Shown: in pieces, positions 8,666 through 19,192 of the stretch | Numbering within the stretch: position 1 is the first letter of the stretch | Layout: each line of letters opens with the position of its first letter | NCBI RefSeq assembly: GCF_007280575.1 | Contig: NZ_VKJP01000023.1 | Span: 1 to 37,482 of the forward strand | Source of the DNA: Streptomyces benahoarensis | GTDB lineage: Bacteria > Actinomycetota > Actinomycetes > Streptomycetales > Streptomycetaceae | Reading direction: 5' to 3' | Length of the DNA: 37,482 nucleotides | Notes under the pieces: model-generated | Told to the model about the DNA's origin: nothing | Database searches by the model: none | What the model saw: the letters and a program-made list of their open reading frames with translations, nothing else | Position numbers and translations under genes: made by a program

Positions 8666-10387
8666 TCAGAAGAGGAAGTAGCGCTGGGCCATGGGGAGTT
8701 CGGCGGCGGGGGCGGGCTCGACCACCTCGTCGTCGATGGTCACCGTGAAGGTGTCCGGCTCCACGTGGACCCGCGGCAGGGCGTCGTTGTTGCGCATCGA
8801 CGCCTTGGTGACGGACCGGGTGCTGCGGATCGGCTCGTACGCCTTGGCGAGCGGGAGCCGTTCGGCGATACCGTCCTCGACCGCCTGCGCGGAGACGAAG
8901 TTGACGGAGTTGCTGCCCGGGGCGCGGCCGATGGCGCCGAACATGGGGCGTGGCAGGATCGGCTGCGGGGTGGGGATGGAGGCGTTGGCGTCGCCGACCT
9001 GCGCGTAGGCTATCTGGCCGCCCTTGATGACGAGCAGCGGCTTGACGCCGAAGAACGCCGGGTCCCACAGCACCAGGTCGGCGAGCTTGCCGTCCTCGAC
9101 GGAGCCGATGACGTGGTCGATGCCCTGGGCCGCGGCCGGGTTGATGGTGTACTTCGCGACGTACCGGCGGGCGCGGGTGTTGTCGGCGGCGGTGTCGCCG
9201 GTCAGCAGGCCGCGGCGCTTCTTCATCACGTGTGCGGTCTGCCAGGTGCGCAGCACGACCTCGCCGATGCGGCCCATGGCCTGGGCGTCCGAGGACATGA
9301 TCGAGATGGCGCCGAGGTCGTGCAGGATGTCCTCGGCGGCGATGGTCGAGGGCCGGATGCGGGACTCGGCGAACGCCAGGTCCTCGGGGACCGCCGGGTT
9401 GAGGTGGTGACAGACCATCAGCATGTCGAGGTGTTCCTCGACGGTGTTGACGGTGTGCGGCCGGGTCGGGTTGGTCGACGCGGGGAGCACGTTGGGCTCG
9501 GAGACCATGGCGATCATGTCGGGGGCGTGACCGCCGCCCGCGCCCTCGACGTGGAAGGCGTGTATGGAGCGCCCGGCGATGGCCGCGATGGTGTCGCCGA
9601 GGAATCCGGCCTCGTTGAGGGTGTCGGTGTGGATCGCGAGCTGGGCGCCGCTCTCCTCACAGATGTTCAGGCAGGCGTCGAGGACGGCGGGCGTGGCGCC
9701 CCAGTCCTCGTGGATCTTGAAGCCGAGGACCCCGGCGCGCAGCTGGTCGCGCATCGAGGCGGCGGACATGGTGTTGCCCTTGCCCAGCAGACCGACGTTG
9801 ACGGGGAGGTTGTCCATCGACTCCAGGAGCCGGGAGATGTGCCAGGCACCGGGGGTGATGGTGGTGGCCTTGCTGCCCTCGGCGGGGCCGGTGCCGCCGC
9901 CGACGAGGGTGGTGACGCCGGAGGCGAGGGCCTCGTCCACCTGCTGGGGGCAGATGAAGTGGACGTGGGTGTCGATGGCACCGGCGGTGAGGATCTTGCC
10001 GTTACCGGCGATGATCTCGGTCTCCGGGCCGATGACGAGGCCGGGGTGGACCCCGTCCATCGTCTCGGGGTTGCCCGCCTTGCCCAGGGCGACGATCCGG
10101 CCGTCGCGGATGCCGACGTCCGCCTTGACGATGCCCCAGTGGTCGAGGACGACGGCGCCGGTGATGACGGTGTCGGGGGCGCCCTCGGCGCGGGTGACGC
10201 GGGATTGGCCCATCGACTCGCGGATGACCTTGCCGCCGCCGAAGACGGCCTCGTCCCCGGCGCGTCCGGGACCGCCGCTGCGGTCCTCCTCGATCTCGAT
10301 GACCAGGTCGGTGTCGGCGAGGCGGATACGGTCGCCGGTCGTCGGGCCGAAGAGGTCGGCGTAGTCCTGGCGGGAAAGCTCAGCCAT
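8666..10387 (-). CDS. ureC: Urease alpha subunit UreC (catalytic)
   Basis: A 573-residue catalytic subunit of nickel urease, which hydrolyses urea to ammonia and carbamate. All active-site residues are present: His141 and His143 (DTHVH), the carbamylated Lys224 (GFKIHEDWG), His253 (AIHTD), His279 ([11 protein letters not shown]), the mobile-flap Cys326/His327 (MVCHH) and Asp367 (SSDAQAMGR). Full length agrees with the family. The ATG at 10387 gives [19 protein letters not shown], the standard N-terminus, and overlaps the end of ureB by 8 bp; the frame upstream of it is ureB in another phase. The product is cytoplasmic, in a UreABC trimer of trimers. Confidence 0.98.
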   Translation of the reverse strand: MAELSRQDYADLFGPTTGDRIRLADTDLVIEIEEDRSGGPGRAGDEAVFGGGKVIRESMGQSRVTRAEGAPDTVITGAVVLDHWGIVKADVGIRDGRIVALGKAGNPETMDGVHPGLVIGPETEIIAGNGKILTAGAIDTHVHFICPQQVDEALASGVTTLVGGGTGPAEGSKATTITPGAWHISRLLESMDNLPVNVGLLGKGNTMSAASMRDQLRAGVLGFKIHEDWGATPAVLDACLNICEESGAQLAIHTDTLNEAGFLGDTIAAIAGRSIHAFHVEGAGGGHAPDMIAMVSEPNVLPASTNPTRPHTVNTVEEHLDMLMVCHHLNPAVPEDLAFAESRIRPSTIAAEDILHDLGAISIMSSDAQAMGRIGEVVLRTWQTAHVMKKRRGLLTGDTAADNTRARRYVAKYTINPAAAQGIDHVIGSVEDGKLADLVLWDPAFFGVKPLLVIKGGQIAYAQVGDANASIPTPQPILPRPMFGAIGRAPGSNSVNFVSAQAVEDGIAERLPLAKAYEPIRSTRSVTKASMRNNDALPRVHVEPDTFTVTIDDEVVEPAPAAELPMAQRYFLF

Positions 10388-10691
10388 CGAGGGTGCCTCC
10401 GGTCTCACCGCGCAGCCCGGCGACGATCCGCTTGCCCGCGAGGGGGACCAGCTCGACCTCGGTGGGGATACCGGGCTCGAAACGCACGGCGGAGCCCGCC
10501 GCGACGTTGAGCCGCATGCCGTGCGCGGCTGCACGGTCGAACGCCAGGCCCGGGTTGGCCTCGGCGAAGTGGTAGTGGGAGCCGACCTGCACGGGGCGGT
10601 CGGCGGAGTTGAGGACGGTCATGCGCGTGAGGGGGCGGCCTTCGTTGAGGCGTACCGGCTCGTCGGCGTAGAGGATCTGTCCCGGGATCAT
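10380..10691 (-). CDS. ureB: Urease beta subunit UreB
   Basis: A 103-residue structural subunit of urease. [19 protein letters not shown] begins the family's beta sandwich. The [20 protein letters not shown] motif and RFEPG near the end are diagnostic. It is not fused to UreA, as is usual in actinobacteria. It lies 17 bp after ureA and overlaps ureC by 8 bp, which suggests coupled translation of the structural subunits. Confidence 0.97.
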   Translation of the reverse strand: MIPGQILYADEPVRLNEGRPLTRMTVLNSADRPVQVGSHYHFAEANPGLAFDRAAAHGMRLNVAAGSAVRFEPGIPTEVELVPLAGKRIVAGLRGETGGTLDG

Positions 10692-10708
10692 CTTCTGCTC
10701 TCCCGCGG

Positions 10709-12478
<1,770 letters not shown>

Positions 12479-12524
12479 CCTCCCGCGCTCGCGCGCTACC
12501 GGCCTGACCTCACCCGGTCGGCTC

Positions 12525-12562
12525 CCGCGGCCCGGCCGCCCCTCCCGGCGGCCGGGCCGCGG
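12525..12562 (+). terminator. Perfect 16-bp stem terminator
   Basis: CCGCGGCCCGGCCGCC (12525-12540) pairs perfectly with 12547-12562 around the loop CCTCCC. It lies 46 bp after the aminopeptidase stop. No T-tract follows, but the stem is exceptionally stable. Confidence 0.8.
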
Positions 12563-12790
12563 CATGCCACGACGGTGGCCGACCGCCGCGCGCCGCCGGT
12601 CCGGCCGTGCCCGCGCCCGACACCCCTCACCCGACCGGGCTCGCCCGTACGGACCAGCCCGTTCCCGGCTCTCACGGGGGCGTCATGTTGCAGGGCGCCG
12701 GGGCGGAGAGCGCGGCGCGGGACCGCTTTCCCGCTGGTCCGGGGCGCGCGGGCGGACCGGGCGCCCGGCACCGGCCGCCCTGAAAGCACC
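12563..12790. other. Non-coding spacer before the NlpC/P60 control region
   Basis: No gene, repeat or convincing regulatory site was seen. Frames are open on both strands but lack a ribosome site and recognisable protein content. Confidence 0.5.
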
Positions 12791-12792
12791 AC

Positions 12793-12821
12793 TTGACACA
12801 CTTGTGATCAATGTCACACTT
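12793..12821 (+). promoter_or_regulatory. Promoter with embedded consensus Crp (cAMP receptor) site
   Basis: TTGACA (12793-12798) is a consensus -35 element. A perfect TGTGA-N6-TCACA dyad (12803-12818) follows, satisfying both the classical CRP consensus and the Streptomyces Crp pattern GTG-N6-GNCAC. The -10 would fall at about 12815-12821 (CACACT or nearby) and is weak. The dyad lies between -35 and -10, so Crp binding there could repress or remodel the promoter. The region is locally AT-rich. Confidence 0.65.
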
Positions 12822-12941
12822 CGTCATTTCAGCGCGGAATTCGCCCGCCCGATGCGTGACGATCCCCTCGACGACAAGCCCCCGCCGCAGCGGCGGGGCG
12901 GTCCGGACGGACGCCGAATCCTGCCGCCGTCCCGGATGTCA

Positions 12942-13093
12942 GGTCGACGCGGACGCATCGGCAGGAGCGGAGGACCCGAGCACGACGGGGCCACGGCCGT
13001 CAGGCCGACGGGCCCCTTGGGGTGAAGCCGTACGCACGGCCGGGCAACTTCGCCTGCCCGAACCCGACAGGTCTTCCTTCGCAGGCGGCTGAC
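12942..13093 (+). ncRNA. Cyclic di-AMP (ydaO/yuaA-type) riboswitch
   Basis: The leader of the NlpC/P60 gene contains the ordered conserved blocks of the actinobacterial ydaO class. These are GGCAGGAGCGGAGGACC (12960-12976), CTTGGGGTGAAGCCG (13016-13030), CCCGAACCCGACAGG (13057-13071) and GCAGGCGGCTGACGAAGGG (13081-13099), the last running into the ribosome site. The GGGCAACTTCGCCTGCCC hairpin between blocks is also typical. This class binds c-di-AMP and in streptomycetes sits before cell-wall hydrolase genes such as rpfA, normally lowering expression when ligand is high. The ends are approximate; no obvious T-rich terminator was seen. Confidence 0.88.
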
Positions 13094-13106
13094 GAAGGGT
13101 TTGCGC

Positions 13107-13571
13107 ATGACTGTGCGCATGCACATGCCGGCCGCGGTCGCCCGGGCCGGAACCATCTCCGCTCTCACACTCGCCACCGTCGGCGCGACCGTCACGCTCC
13201 CCCCGGGCGCCGACGCCAGCCCCGTCTCCGCCACGGCGGTACGGATCGCCGCGTCCAAGAAGGGCGCGCCCTACCAGTACGGCGCCCGGGGGCCGCACCG
13301 TTTCGACTGCTCGGGGCTGACGCAGTACGCCTTCAAGCGCGCCGGACGGAGCCTGCCACGCACCACCGCCGCGCAGTACAACCGCACACGCCACATCCGC
13401 GCCGCCGCCCGCAAGGCCGGTGACCTGGTCTTCTTCCACGGCGGCCAGGGCGTCTACCACGTCGGGATCTACGCCGGTCACAGCCGCATCTGGCACGCCC
13501 CGCGCACCGGCACCGTCGTCCGCCTGGAGAAGATCTGGACCGGCGCGGTGTCGTACGGCCGGGTCGGCTGA
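13107..13571 (+). CDS. Secreted NlpC/P60 peptidoglycan endopeptidase
   Basis: A 154-residue secreted cysteine peptidase that should cut stem peptides of peptidoglycan. A signal peptide covers about residues 1-37. The remainder is almost entirely a single NlpC/P60 domain: catalytic Cys68 (RFDCSGLTQYAF), His118 (VYHVGIYAG) and the third polar residue, probably His130 (IWHAP). There is no LysM, SH3 or coiled-coil targeting domain, so it is a minimal enzyme. The ATG at 13107 has GAAGGG seven bases upstream; a TTG at 13101 is too close to it. Its leader carries a c-di-AMP riboswitch and the promoter a Crp dyad, which points to a role in germination or growth-phase wall remodelling, like the riboswitch-controlled Rpf/Swl hydrolases. 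Confidence 0.95.
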   Translation: MTVRMHMPAAVARAGTISALTLATVGATVTLPPGADASPVSATAVRIAASKKGAPYQYGARGPHRFDCSGLTQYAFKRAGRSLPRTTAAQYNRTRHIRAAARKAGDLVFFHGGQGVYHVGIYAGHSRIWHAPRTGTVVRLEKIWTGAVSYGRVG

Positions 13572-13588
13572 GCGGCGGGGGCCGCGGG

Positions 13589-14017
13589 TCACCGCCCGGC
13601 GGACGGCCACGGCAGCCGGACCCGGACGGTCTTGCCGCCGCCCGGGTCCGGCACGGTCGCCACCTCTCCCCCGGACTCGGCGGCCAGCAGACCGACGATC
13701 AGCAGGCCGCGGCCGCCGTCCCGGCACAGCTCGGCGGGGAGCCGCCGGGGCGGCCGGGGGTCGCGGTCGGTGACCCCCGCGGTCAGCGTCTCGTCGCGGT
13801 CGAGCCGCAGCGCGACGGTGAAGTACGGGGAGGTGTCGTCGGTGTGCCGGACGGCGTTGGTGGCCAGCTCGGAGACGATCAGCCGGACCACGTCGGTGAG
13901 CGGCGCGGCCGGGTCCAGGCCCCAGGCGCCGAGCACCGCGGAAACGTGCCTGCGCGCGCTCGCGACCGACTCCGGCGCGCCGGGGAGGGTGAGGGTGGAT
14001 TCCTGGTGATCTGCCAT
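13589..14017 (-). CDS. RsbW-like ATP-binding protein (anti-sigma/serine kinase type)
   Basis: A 142-residue single-domain GHKL ATPase of the RsbW/SpoIIAB group (HATPase_c_2), abundant in Streptomyces. Members phosphorylate anti-sigma antagonists or bind sigma factors. The N box ELATNAVRH is at residues 50-58 (Glu50, Asn54). The D-containing G1 box is VTDRDPRPP at 82-90. The G2 box with GRGLLIV is at 102-108. The ATG start is at 14017. It converges with the NlpC/P60 gene, with a 17-bp gap. No partner STAS-domain antagonist or sigma factor is encoded next to it, so its target is unknown. Confidence 0.9.
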   Translation of the reverse strand: MADHQESTLTLPGAPESVASARRHVSAVLGAWGLDPAAPLTDVVRLIVSELATNAVRHTDDTSPYFTVALRLDRDETLTAGVTDRDPRPPRRLPAELCRDGGRGLLIVGLLAAESGGEVATVPDPGGGKTVRVRLPWPSAGR

Positions 14018-14293
14018 CGCGGTGCCATCCTTTTTCCCACCGGGGGTCGGATCCGGCGCACGGGCGGGAGGCGGGACGCCGCTCGGTCACCGAGTCGGCC
14101 ACGCACGCCGGGGTGCGGACCGGCGGTCCATGCTGCCGGTACGCCCCGTGATCCACCACGAAATGCCCATATCTCTCGCTCGAAGCGGTGAATCGTACGA
14201 CGCGAGAGCGGTTCGGGCGCCCCCGGCGGCCCTCCGGCCGCTACCGGCGGCTCCGGCGCACGCACCGTCCGGTGCGCCCCGCCGCCCGGAGGG
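14018..14293. other. Spacer upstream of the RsbW-like gene
   Basis: No gene seen. It contains an inverted repeat CTCTCGC (14173-14179) / GCGAGAG (14202-14208) around an AT-richer 22-nt centre, possibly an operator. It also contains a terminator-like stem GGCGCAC (14255-14261) / GTGCGCC (14272-14278) just past the bioF stop. Confidence 0.4.
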
Positions 14294-15445
14294 TCATCCG
14301 CGCGGCGCGGTCGCCGTCAGGATCCGTACCGCCGTGTGGAGATGGGCGTCCGTCAGATCGGCGCGGGCCGTCAGACGCAGCCGGGAGACGCCGTCGGGCA
14401 CGGACGGCGGGCGGAAGCAGCCGACGAGGAGGCCGGCGGCGCGGCAGTCGGCCGCCCAGCGGACGGCGGCATCCGGCGACGGGGCGCGGACCGCGACGAC
14501 GGCGGCGTCCGGCCGGACCGCGGCCAGCCCGGCGGCGGTCAGCCGGTGGTAGAGGGCGGCGGCGGCCTCGCCGGTGCGGGCCGCGCGCTCCGGTTCGCGG
14601 CGCAGCAGCCGCAGCGCGCCGAGGGCGCCGCCGGCCGCCGCCGGGGCGAGCCCGGTGTCGAAGATGAACGTCCGCGCGGTGTTGACCAGATGCTCGATGA
14701 CCCGGGCCGGGCCGAGGACCGCGCCGCCCTGGGAGCCGAGGGATTTCGACAGCGTCACGGTGGCGACGGTGTCCGGCGCCCCGGCGAGCCCGGCGGCGGC
14801 GACGGCGCCGCGCCCGCCGTCGCCGAGCACCCCGAGCCCGTGGGCGTCGTCGACGAGGAGACCCGCGCCGTGGCGACGGCAGGCGGCGGCGAGGGCGGGC
14901 AGCGGCGCGGCGTCACCGTCGACGGAGAACACCGCGTCGGTGATGGTGAGCGCCCGGCCGCCGTGCGCGGAGAGCGCGGCGTCCACGGCGGCGGGGTCGG
15001 CGTGCGCGACGACGGCCTTGCGGGCCCGGGAGAGGCGGCAGCCGTCGATGAGGGAGGCGTGGTTGCCGGCGTCGGAGACGACGAGGGCGCCGGGTCCGGT
15101 GAGGGCGGTGACGGCGGCGAGGTTGGCGGCGTACCCGGAGGAGAGGACGAGGGCCGCCTCGAAGCCGCAGAACGCGGCGAGTTCGGCCTCCAGCGTGGCG
15201 TGGAGTTCGATGGAGCCGGTGACCAGCCGGGAGCCGGTGGCCCCGGCGCCCCAGCGGTGCGCGGCCTGTGCCGCGGCGCGGGTGACCAGCGGGTGGCGGG
15301 CGAGTCCGAGGTAGTCGTTGCTCGCCAGGTCCAGCAGTTCGCAGGAGGCGGAGCGGGGGCGCAGGGCGCGGCGCAGACCCGCGTGCAGCCGCGCGTCGTG
15401 GGCCGTGTCGAGCCAGCCGAACGCCACGCCGGGATCCGCTGGCAT
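14294..15445 (-). CDS. bioF: 8-amino-7-oxononanoate synthase BioF
   Basis: A 383-residue PLP-dependent alpha-oxoamine synthase. It condenses pimeloyl-thioester with L-alanine, the first committed ring-building step of biotin synthesis. The features are ASNDYLGLA at 41-49, GSRLVTGS at 71-78, and His129 stacking on PLP (DAGNHAS). Asp199 lies in [10 protein letters not shown], and the Schiff-base Lys234 is in [11 protein letters not shown]. The ATG at 15445 has AAGGA five bases upstream; the open frame upstream overlaps bioB antisense. It is divergent from bioB across a 201-bp shared control region, so all four bio genes can respond together. Confidence 0.96.
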   Translation of the reverse strand: MPADPGVAFGWLDTAHDARLHAGLRRALRPRSASCELLDLASNDYLGLARHPLVTRAAAQAAHRWGAGATGSRLVTGSIELHATLEAELAAFCGFEAALVLSSGYAANLAAVTALTGPGALVVSDAGNHASLIDGCRLSRARKAVVAHADPAAVDAALSAHGGRALTITDAVFSVDGDAAPLPALAAACRRHGAGLLVDDAHGLGVLGDGGRGAVAAAGLAGAPDTVATVTLSKSLGSQGGAVLGPARVIEHLVNTARTFIFDTGLAPAAAGGALGALRLLRREPERAARTGEAAAALYHRLTAAGLAAVRPDAAVVAVRAPSPDAAVRWAADCRAAGLLVGCFRPPSVPDGVSRLRLTARADLTDAHLHTAVRILTATAPRG

Positions 15446-15646
15446 CGGCTTCCTTCGATTCCCTGTGCGGCCCCGCCCGCGAGGGTCGGCGGCGTCGCGG
15501 GCGAGGTCGTTGGTGATTGTGGACTGCTGATAGACGTTAGCGGTCGTTCCACCGCCCCAGGGTGTGGTGATACACACACCCCGATCCGGGCGCGTTGTGG
15601 GAATCCTCCTTGGCCCGGGGCACCGGCGTACGTCAGGATCATCGCC
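15446..15646. promoter_or_regulatory. Divergent bioF/bioB control region
   Basis: A 201-bp region with a locally AT-rich centre (15505-15545). It contains TAGACG at 15531-15536, a candidate -10, and an imperfect dyad GCTGA...TTAGC around it. An inverted repeat GTGTG (15562-15566) / CACAC (15573-15577) with outer GG/CC is a candidate operator. It does not match the TGAAC-N3-GTTCA BioQ box known from corynebacteria, and no BirA site was recognised. Confidence 0.45.
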
Positions 15647-16831
15647 ATGGAGCTGCTGAACACGTTGGTGGAGAAGGGGCTGCGGCGCGAGCTGCCGACC
15701 CGCGAAGAGGCACTCGCCGTACTGGCGACGTCCGATGACGACCTGCTCGACGTCGTGGCCGCGGCCGGGAAGGTGCGCCGTCAGTGGTTCGGCCGACGGG
15801 TGAAGCTCAACTACCTCGTCAACCTCAAGTCCGGGCTCTGCCCCGAGGACTGCTCGTACTGCTCGCAGCGGCTCGGGTCGAAGGCGGAGATCCTCAAGTA
15901 CACCTGGCTGAAGCCGGAAGACGCGTCGCGGGCCGCGGCCGCCGGGGTGGCCGGGGGCGCGAAGCGGGTGTGCCTGGTGGCCAGCGGGCGCGGTCCGACC
16001 GACCGGGACGTCGAGCGGGTCTCGGAGACCATCTCCGCCATCAAGGAGCAGAACGAGGGCGTCGAGGTGTGCGCCTGCCTCGGATTGCTGACGGATGGTC
16101 AGGCCGGTCGGCTGCGGGAGGCCGGTGCGGACGCCTACAACCACAACCTCAACACCTCGGAGGCGACGTACGGCGACATCTGCACCACCCATGACTTCGG
16201 GGACCGGGTGGAGACCGTGCGGCAGGCGCAGGCGGCCGGGATGTCGGCGTGTTCCGGGCTGATCGCCGGGATGGGCGAGAGCGACGCGGACCTGGTCGAC
16301 GTGGTGTTCGCCCTGCGGGAGCTGGACCCGGACTCGGTGCCGGTGAACTTCCTGATCCCGTTCGAGGGGACGCCGCTGGCGAAGGAGTGGAACCTCACGC
16401 CGCAGCGGGCGCTGCGGATCCTGGCGATGACGCGGTTCGTCTGCCCGGACGTCGAGGTGCGGCTGGCCGGTGGGCGGGAGGTGCATCTGCGCAGCATGCA
16501 GCCGCTGGCGCTGCACCTCGTCAACTCCCTGTTCCTGGGCGACTATCTGACCAGCGAGGGGCAGGCGGGCAAGGACGATCTGGCGATGATCGCGGACGCC
16601 GGTTTCGAGGTGGAGGGCACCGACACCACGACGCTGCCCGGCCACCGCGTCCAGGGCGGCGTGTGCGGTGACGGTGGCTGCGGCGACGCGGAGGCGGGCG
16701 GCTGCCACAGCTCCGGCGAGGTCCCCGAACAGGCCGCCTCGTCCGATGGCGCCCCCTCCGACGAGGTCCGGCGGGGCCTGGTGTCGGTGCGCCGCCGGGG
16801 CGCGGGCACGGAGCTGCCGCCCAATGCCTGA
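15647..16831 (+). CDS. bioB: Biotin synthase BioB with Cys-rich C-terminal extension
   Basis: A 394-residue radical-SAM enzyme that inserts sulfur into dethiobiotin. The [4Fe-4S] motif is Cys65-x3-Cys69-x2-Cys72 ([13 protein letters not shown]). YNHNLNTS, the glycine-rich SGLIAGMGE, and [14 protein letters not shown] are family hallmarks. The usual enzyme ends near residue 336. Here 58 more residues follow, with three Cys (340, 345, 353) in a Gly-rich context and then a charged end; these are in frame with normal codon use. The ATG at 15647 has AGGA upstream. It overlaps bioA by 8 bp, so the two are translationally coupled. Confidence 0.96.
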   Translation: MELLNTLVEKGLRRELPTREEALAVLATSDDDLLDVVAAAGKVRRQWFGRRVKLNYLVNLKSGLCPEDCSYCSQRLGSKAEILKYTWLKPEDASRAAAAGVAGGAKRVCLVASGRGPTDRDVERVSETISAIKEQNEGVEVCACLGLLTDGQAGRLREAGADAYNHNLNTSEATYGDICTTHDFGDRVETVRQAQAAGMSACSGLIAGMGESDADLVDVVFALRELDPDSVPVNFLIPFEGTPLAKEWNLTPQRALRILAMTRFVCPDVEVRLAGGREVHLRSMQPLALHLVNSLFLGDYLTSEGQAGKDDLAMIADAGFEVEGTDTTTLPGHRVQGGVCGDGGCGDAEAGGCHSSGEVPEQAASSDGAPSDEVRRGLVSVRRRGAGTELPPNA

Positions 16832-18128
16832 GCCGCTTCCCCCGGCCGACCTGCTCGCCCTCGACCGGCAGCACGTCTGGCATCCGTACGGTCCGATGCC
16901 CGGCCGCGCGGCACCGCTGGTCGTCGAGTCGGCGGCCGGGGTGCGGCTGCGGCTGGCCGAACCGGCGGGCGGGCACCGTGAGCTGGTCGACGGGATGGCG
17001 TCGTGGTGGTCGGCGGTGCACGGCTACCGGCACCCGGTGCTGGACGAGGCGGCGCACGAGCAGCTGGGGCGGATGAGCCATGTGATGTTCGGCGGGCTCA
17101 CCCACGAGCCCGCCGTGCGGCTGGCCGAACGGCTGGTCGCCGTCACGCCCGAGCCGCTGCGCCATGTCTTCCTCGCCGACTCCGGTTCGGTGGCGGTCGA
17201 GGTCGCCGTCAAGATGTGTCTGCAGTACTGGCGCTCGGTGGGCCGCCCGCGCAAGCAGCGGCTGCTGACCTGGCGCGGCGGCTACCACGGTGACACCTGG
17301 CATCCGATGTCGGTGTGCGACCCCGAGGGCGGGATGCACGAGCTGTGGCGGGGCGTCCTGCCGCGGCAGATCTTCGCGGACGCGCCGCCGCCGGGCTTCG
17401 ACGCCCCGGTCGACGAGGCGTACGCGGCGCATCTGCGGGAGCTGATCGGCCGTCACGCCGACGAGCTGGCCGCGGTGATCGTGGAGCCGGTGGTGCAGGG
17501 CGCGGGCGGGATGGCGTTCCACTCCCCCGGCTATCTGCGGGTGCTGCGCGAGGCGTGCGACGCCCACGGCGTGCTGCTGGTCCTCGACGAGATCGCCACC
17601 GGTTTCGGCCGTACGGGCTCGCTCTTCGCCGCCGGGCACGCCGGGGTCGCCCCGGATGTGATGTGTCTGGGCAAGGCGCTGACCGGCGGTTATCTGACGC
17701 TGGCGGCGACGCTGTGCACGGCGGAGGTGGCGGCGGGTATCTCGCGCGGCGAGGTGCCGGTGCTGGCGCACGGCCCGACGTTCATGGGCAATCCGCTGGC
17801 CACCGCGGTCGCCGGTGCCAGCGTCGATCTGCTGCTGTCGCAGGACTGGGCGGGCGAGGTGCGCCGCATCGAGTCCGGGCTGCGGACGGGCCTGGCGGCG
17901 GCCCGGGACCTTCCCGGGGTGCGGGACGTCCGGGTGCTGGGCGCGATCGGCGTGGTCCAGCTCGATCACGAGGTGGACCTGGCCGCGGCGACGGCGGCGG
18001 CGGTCCGCGAAGGCGTCTGGCTGCGCCCGTTCCGGGACCTCGTCTACACGATGCCGCCGTACGTCACCGGCGACGACGACGTGGCCCGGATCTGCGCCGC
18101 GGTGTGCGCGGCCGCCCGGGAGGGCTGA
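16824..18128 (+). CDS. bioA: Adenosylmethionine-8-amino-7-oxononanoate aminotransferase BioA
   Basis: A 434-residue class-III PLP aminotransferase. It converts 8-amino-7-oxononanoate to 7,8-diaminopelargonate with SAM as amino donor. HVWHPY at 17-22 and [10 protein letters not shown] at 59-68 are the substrate-site motifs that separate BioA from other class-III enzymes. The features are [10 protein letters not shown] at 119-128, Asp255 ([12 protein letters not shown]) and PLP-binding Lys284 ([10 protein letters not shown]). The ATG at 16824 is inside the bioB end (8-bp overlap). Two consecutive hairpins follow before bioD. Confidence 0.96.
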   Translation: MPEPLPPADLLALDRQHVWHPYGPMPGRAAPLVVESAAGVRLRLAEPAGGHRELVDGMASWWSAVHGYRHPVLDEAAHEQLGRMSHVMFGGLTHEPAVRLAERLVAVTPEPLRHVFLADSGSVAVEVAVKMCLQYWRSVGRPRKQRLLTWRGGYHGDTWHPMSVCDPEGGMHELWRGVLPRQIFADAPPPGFDAPVDEAYAAHLRELIGRHADELAAVIVEPVVQGAGGMAFHSPGYLRVLREACDAHGVLLVLDEIATGFGRTGSLFAAGHAGVAPDVMCLGKALTGGYLTLAATLCTAEVAAGISRGEVPVLAHGPTFMGNPLATAVAGASVDLLLSQDWAGEVRRIESGLRTGLAAARDLPGVRDVRVLGAIGVVQLDHEVDLAAATAAAVREGVWLRPFRDLVYTMPPYVTGDDDVARICAAVCAAAREG

Positions 18129-18135
18129 CCGGCGC

Positions 18136-18183
18136 GGGCGTCCCGGGGCCTTCGCGGGACGCCCGGGGCCTCGGCCCCTTTTT
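18136..18183 (+). terminator. Tandem hairpins with T-tract between bioA and bioD
   Basis: The first hairpin is a perfect 9-bp stem, GGGCGTCCC (18136-18144) with GGGACGCCC (18156-18164). It is directly followed by GGGGC-CTCG-GCCCC (18165-18178) and TTTTT (18179-18183). The second is a textbook intrinsic terminator, rare in this DNA. It should end or weaken transcription out of bioBA before bioD. Confidence 0.75.
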
Positions 18184-18268
18184 CCAGAGCTTTTCCCCGC
18201 GTTCCCGCGCGTGATCTCGCGTTCCCTCGCGGACGACAGGCACGTACGACAAGGCTGAAGGAGACACC

Positions 18269-18970
18269 ATGACGGTGCTGTTCGTGACGGGTACGGGCAC
18301 CGGGATCGGCAAGACCGTGACGACGGCGGCGCTCGCGGCGGCGGCGCTCGCGGGCGGGCGTTCGGTGGCCGTGCTCAAGCCCGCGCAGACCGGCGTCGGG
18401 GCGGACGAGCCGGGCGACGCGGCGGAGGTGGCGCGGCTGGCGGGTGCGGTGACGGCGGCGGAACTGGCACGGTTCCCCGAGCCGTTGGCCCCGGCGACGG
18501 CGGCCGCGCGGGCGGGTCTGGCGCCGGTCGGGCCGCAGGAGGTCGCCGACGCCGCGGAGAAGCTGGCGGCCTCGCACGATCTGGTACTGGTCGAGGGCGC
18601 GGGCGGGCTGCTGGTCCGGTTCGACGCGGTCGGCGGCACCCTCGCGGACGCGGCGCGGCTGGCGGACGCGCCGGTGCTCGTGGTGACGGAGGCCGGTCTC
18701 GGCACGCTCAACGCGACCGCGCTGACCGCACTGGCCCTGCGCACCCACGGCCTGCGCTGCGCGGGCACGGTGATCGGCAGCTGGCCCGCCGAACCCGACC
18801 TGGCCTCCCGCTGCAACCTCGACGACCTGCCCGCGGCCGCGGACGCGCCACTGCTCGGGCTGGTACCGGAGGGCGCCGGGAGCCTGCCGCCGGGCGCGTT
18901 CCGCTCCGCGGCCCCGGGGTGGCTGGCGCCCGCGCTCGGGGGGTCGGGGGCGTTTCGCTTGCCGGGGTGA
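18269..18970 (+). CDS. bioD: Dethiobiotin synthetase BioD
   Basis: A 233-residue ATP-dependent enzyme that closes the ureido ring of dethiobiotin from diaminopelargonate and CO2. The P-loop GTGTGIGKT is at residues 8-16. Lys38 in VLKPAQTG and the LVEGAGGLLVRF stretch fit the family, as does TEAGLGTLNATALT. The ATG at 18269 is preceded by AAGGAG. It is 140 bp from bioA across a terminator, so it may need its own promoter or readthrough. A 9-bp stem lies immediately after its stop. Confidence 0.96.
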   Translation: MTVLFVTGTGTGIGKTVTTAALAAAALAGGRSVAVLKPAQTGVGADEPGDAAEVARLAGAVTAAELARFPEPLAPATAAARAGLAPVGPQEVADAAEKLAASHDLVLVEGAGGLLVRFDAVGGTLADAARLADAPVLVVTEAGLGTLNATALTALALRTHGLRCAGTVIGSWPAEPDLASRCNLDDLPAAADAPLLGLVPEGAGSLPPGAFRSAAPGWLAPALGGSGAFRLPG

Positions 18971-19000
18971 GTACGGGCGGGGCCCGGCGCACGCCCGTAC
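18971..19000 (+). terminator. Hairpin directly after bioD
   Basis: GTACGGGCG (18971-18979) pairs perfectly with CGCCCGTAC (18992-19000), beginning at the first base after the bioD stop. There is no T-tract. Confidence 0.6.
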
Positions 19001-19008
19001 TCCCACGG

Positions 19009-19053
19009 CACGGGCGGCGGCACGGGCGGCGGCACGGGCGGCGGCACGGGCGG
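19009..19053. repeat. 12-bp tandem repeat, 3.75 copies
   Basis: The unit CACGGGCGGCGG is repeated exactly at 19009, 19021 and 19033, with a partial fourth copy at 19045-19053. It is non-coding, between bioD and the methyltransferase gene. It is probably a slippage-generated minisatellite. Confidence 0.9.
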
Positions 19054-19192
19054 AAGGTTGCCGGGCCCGGCACGGGCGGCGACCCACCGGCTCCGGTGCG
19101 GGCGTCAGCCGTGGCGGGCACCGGCCGCATCACGCCCCGGCCGCCCGGAAATCCGCTCCCCCGGCCGCCCCGTCCACGGCAGGCTGACGGCC

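Noticed and set aside
7973-10510. Very long open frame on the plus strand opposite ureC/ureF (845 codons)
   Set aside because: It is antisense to clearly functional urease genes. Its protein is Gly/Arg/Val/Asp-rich shadow sequence produced by high third-position GC.
19009-19053. Short CRISPR-like array
   Set aside because: The 12-bp units are directly adjacent without spacers, so it is a simple tandem repeat.
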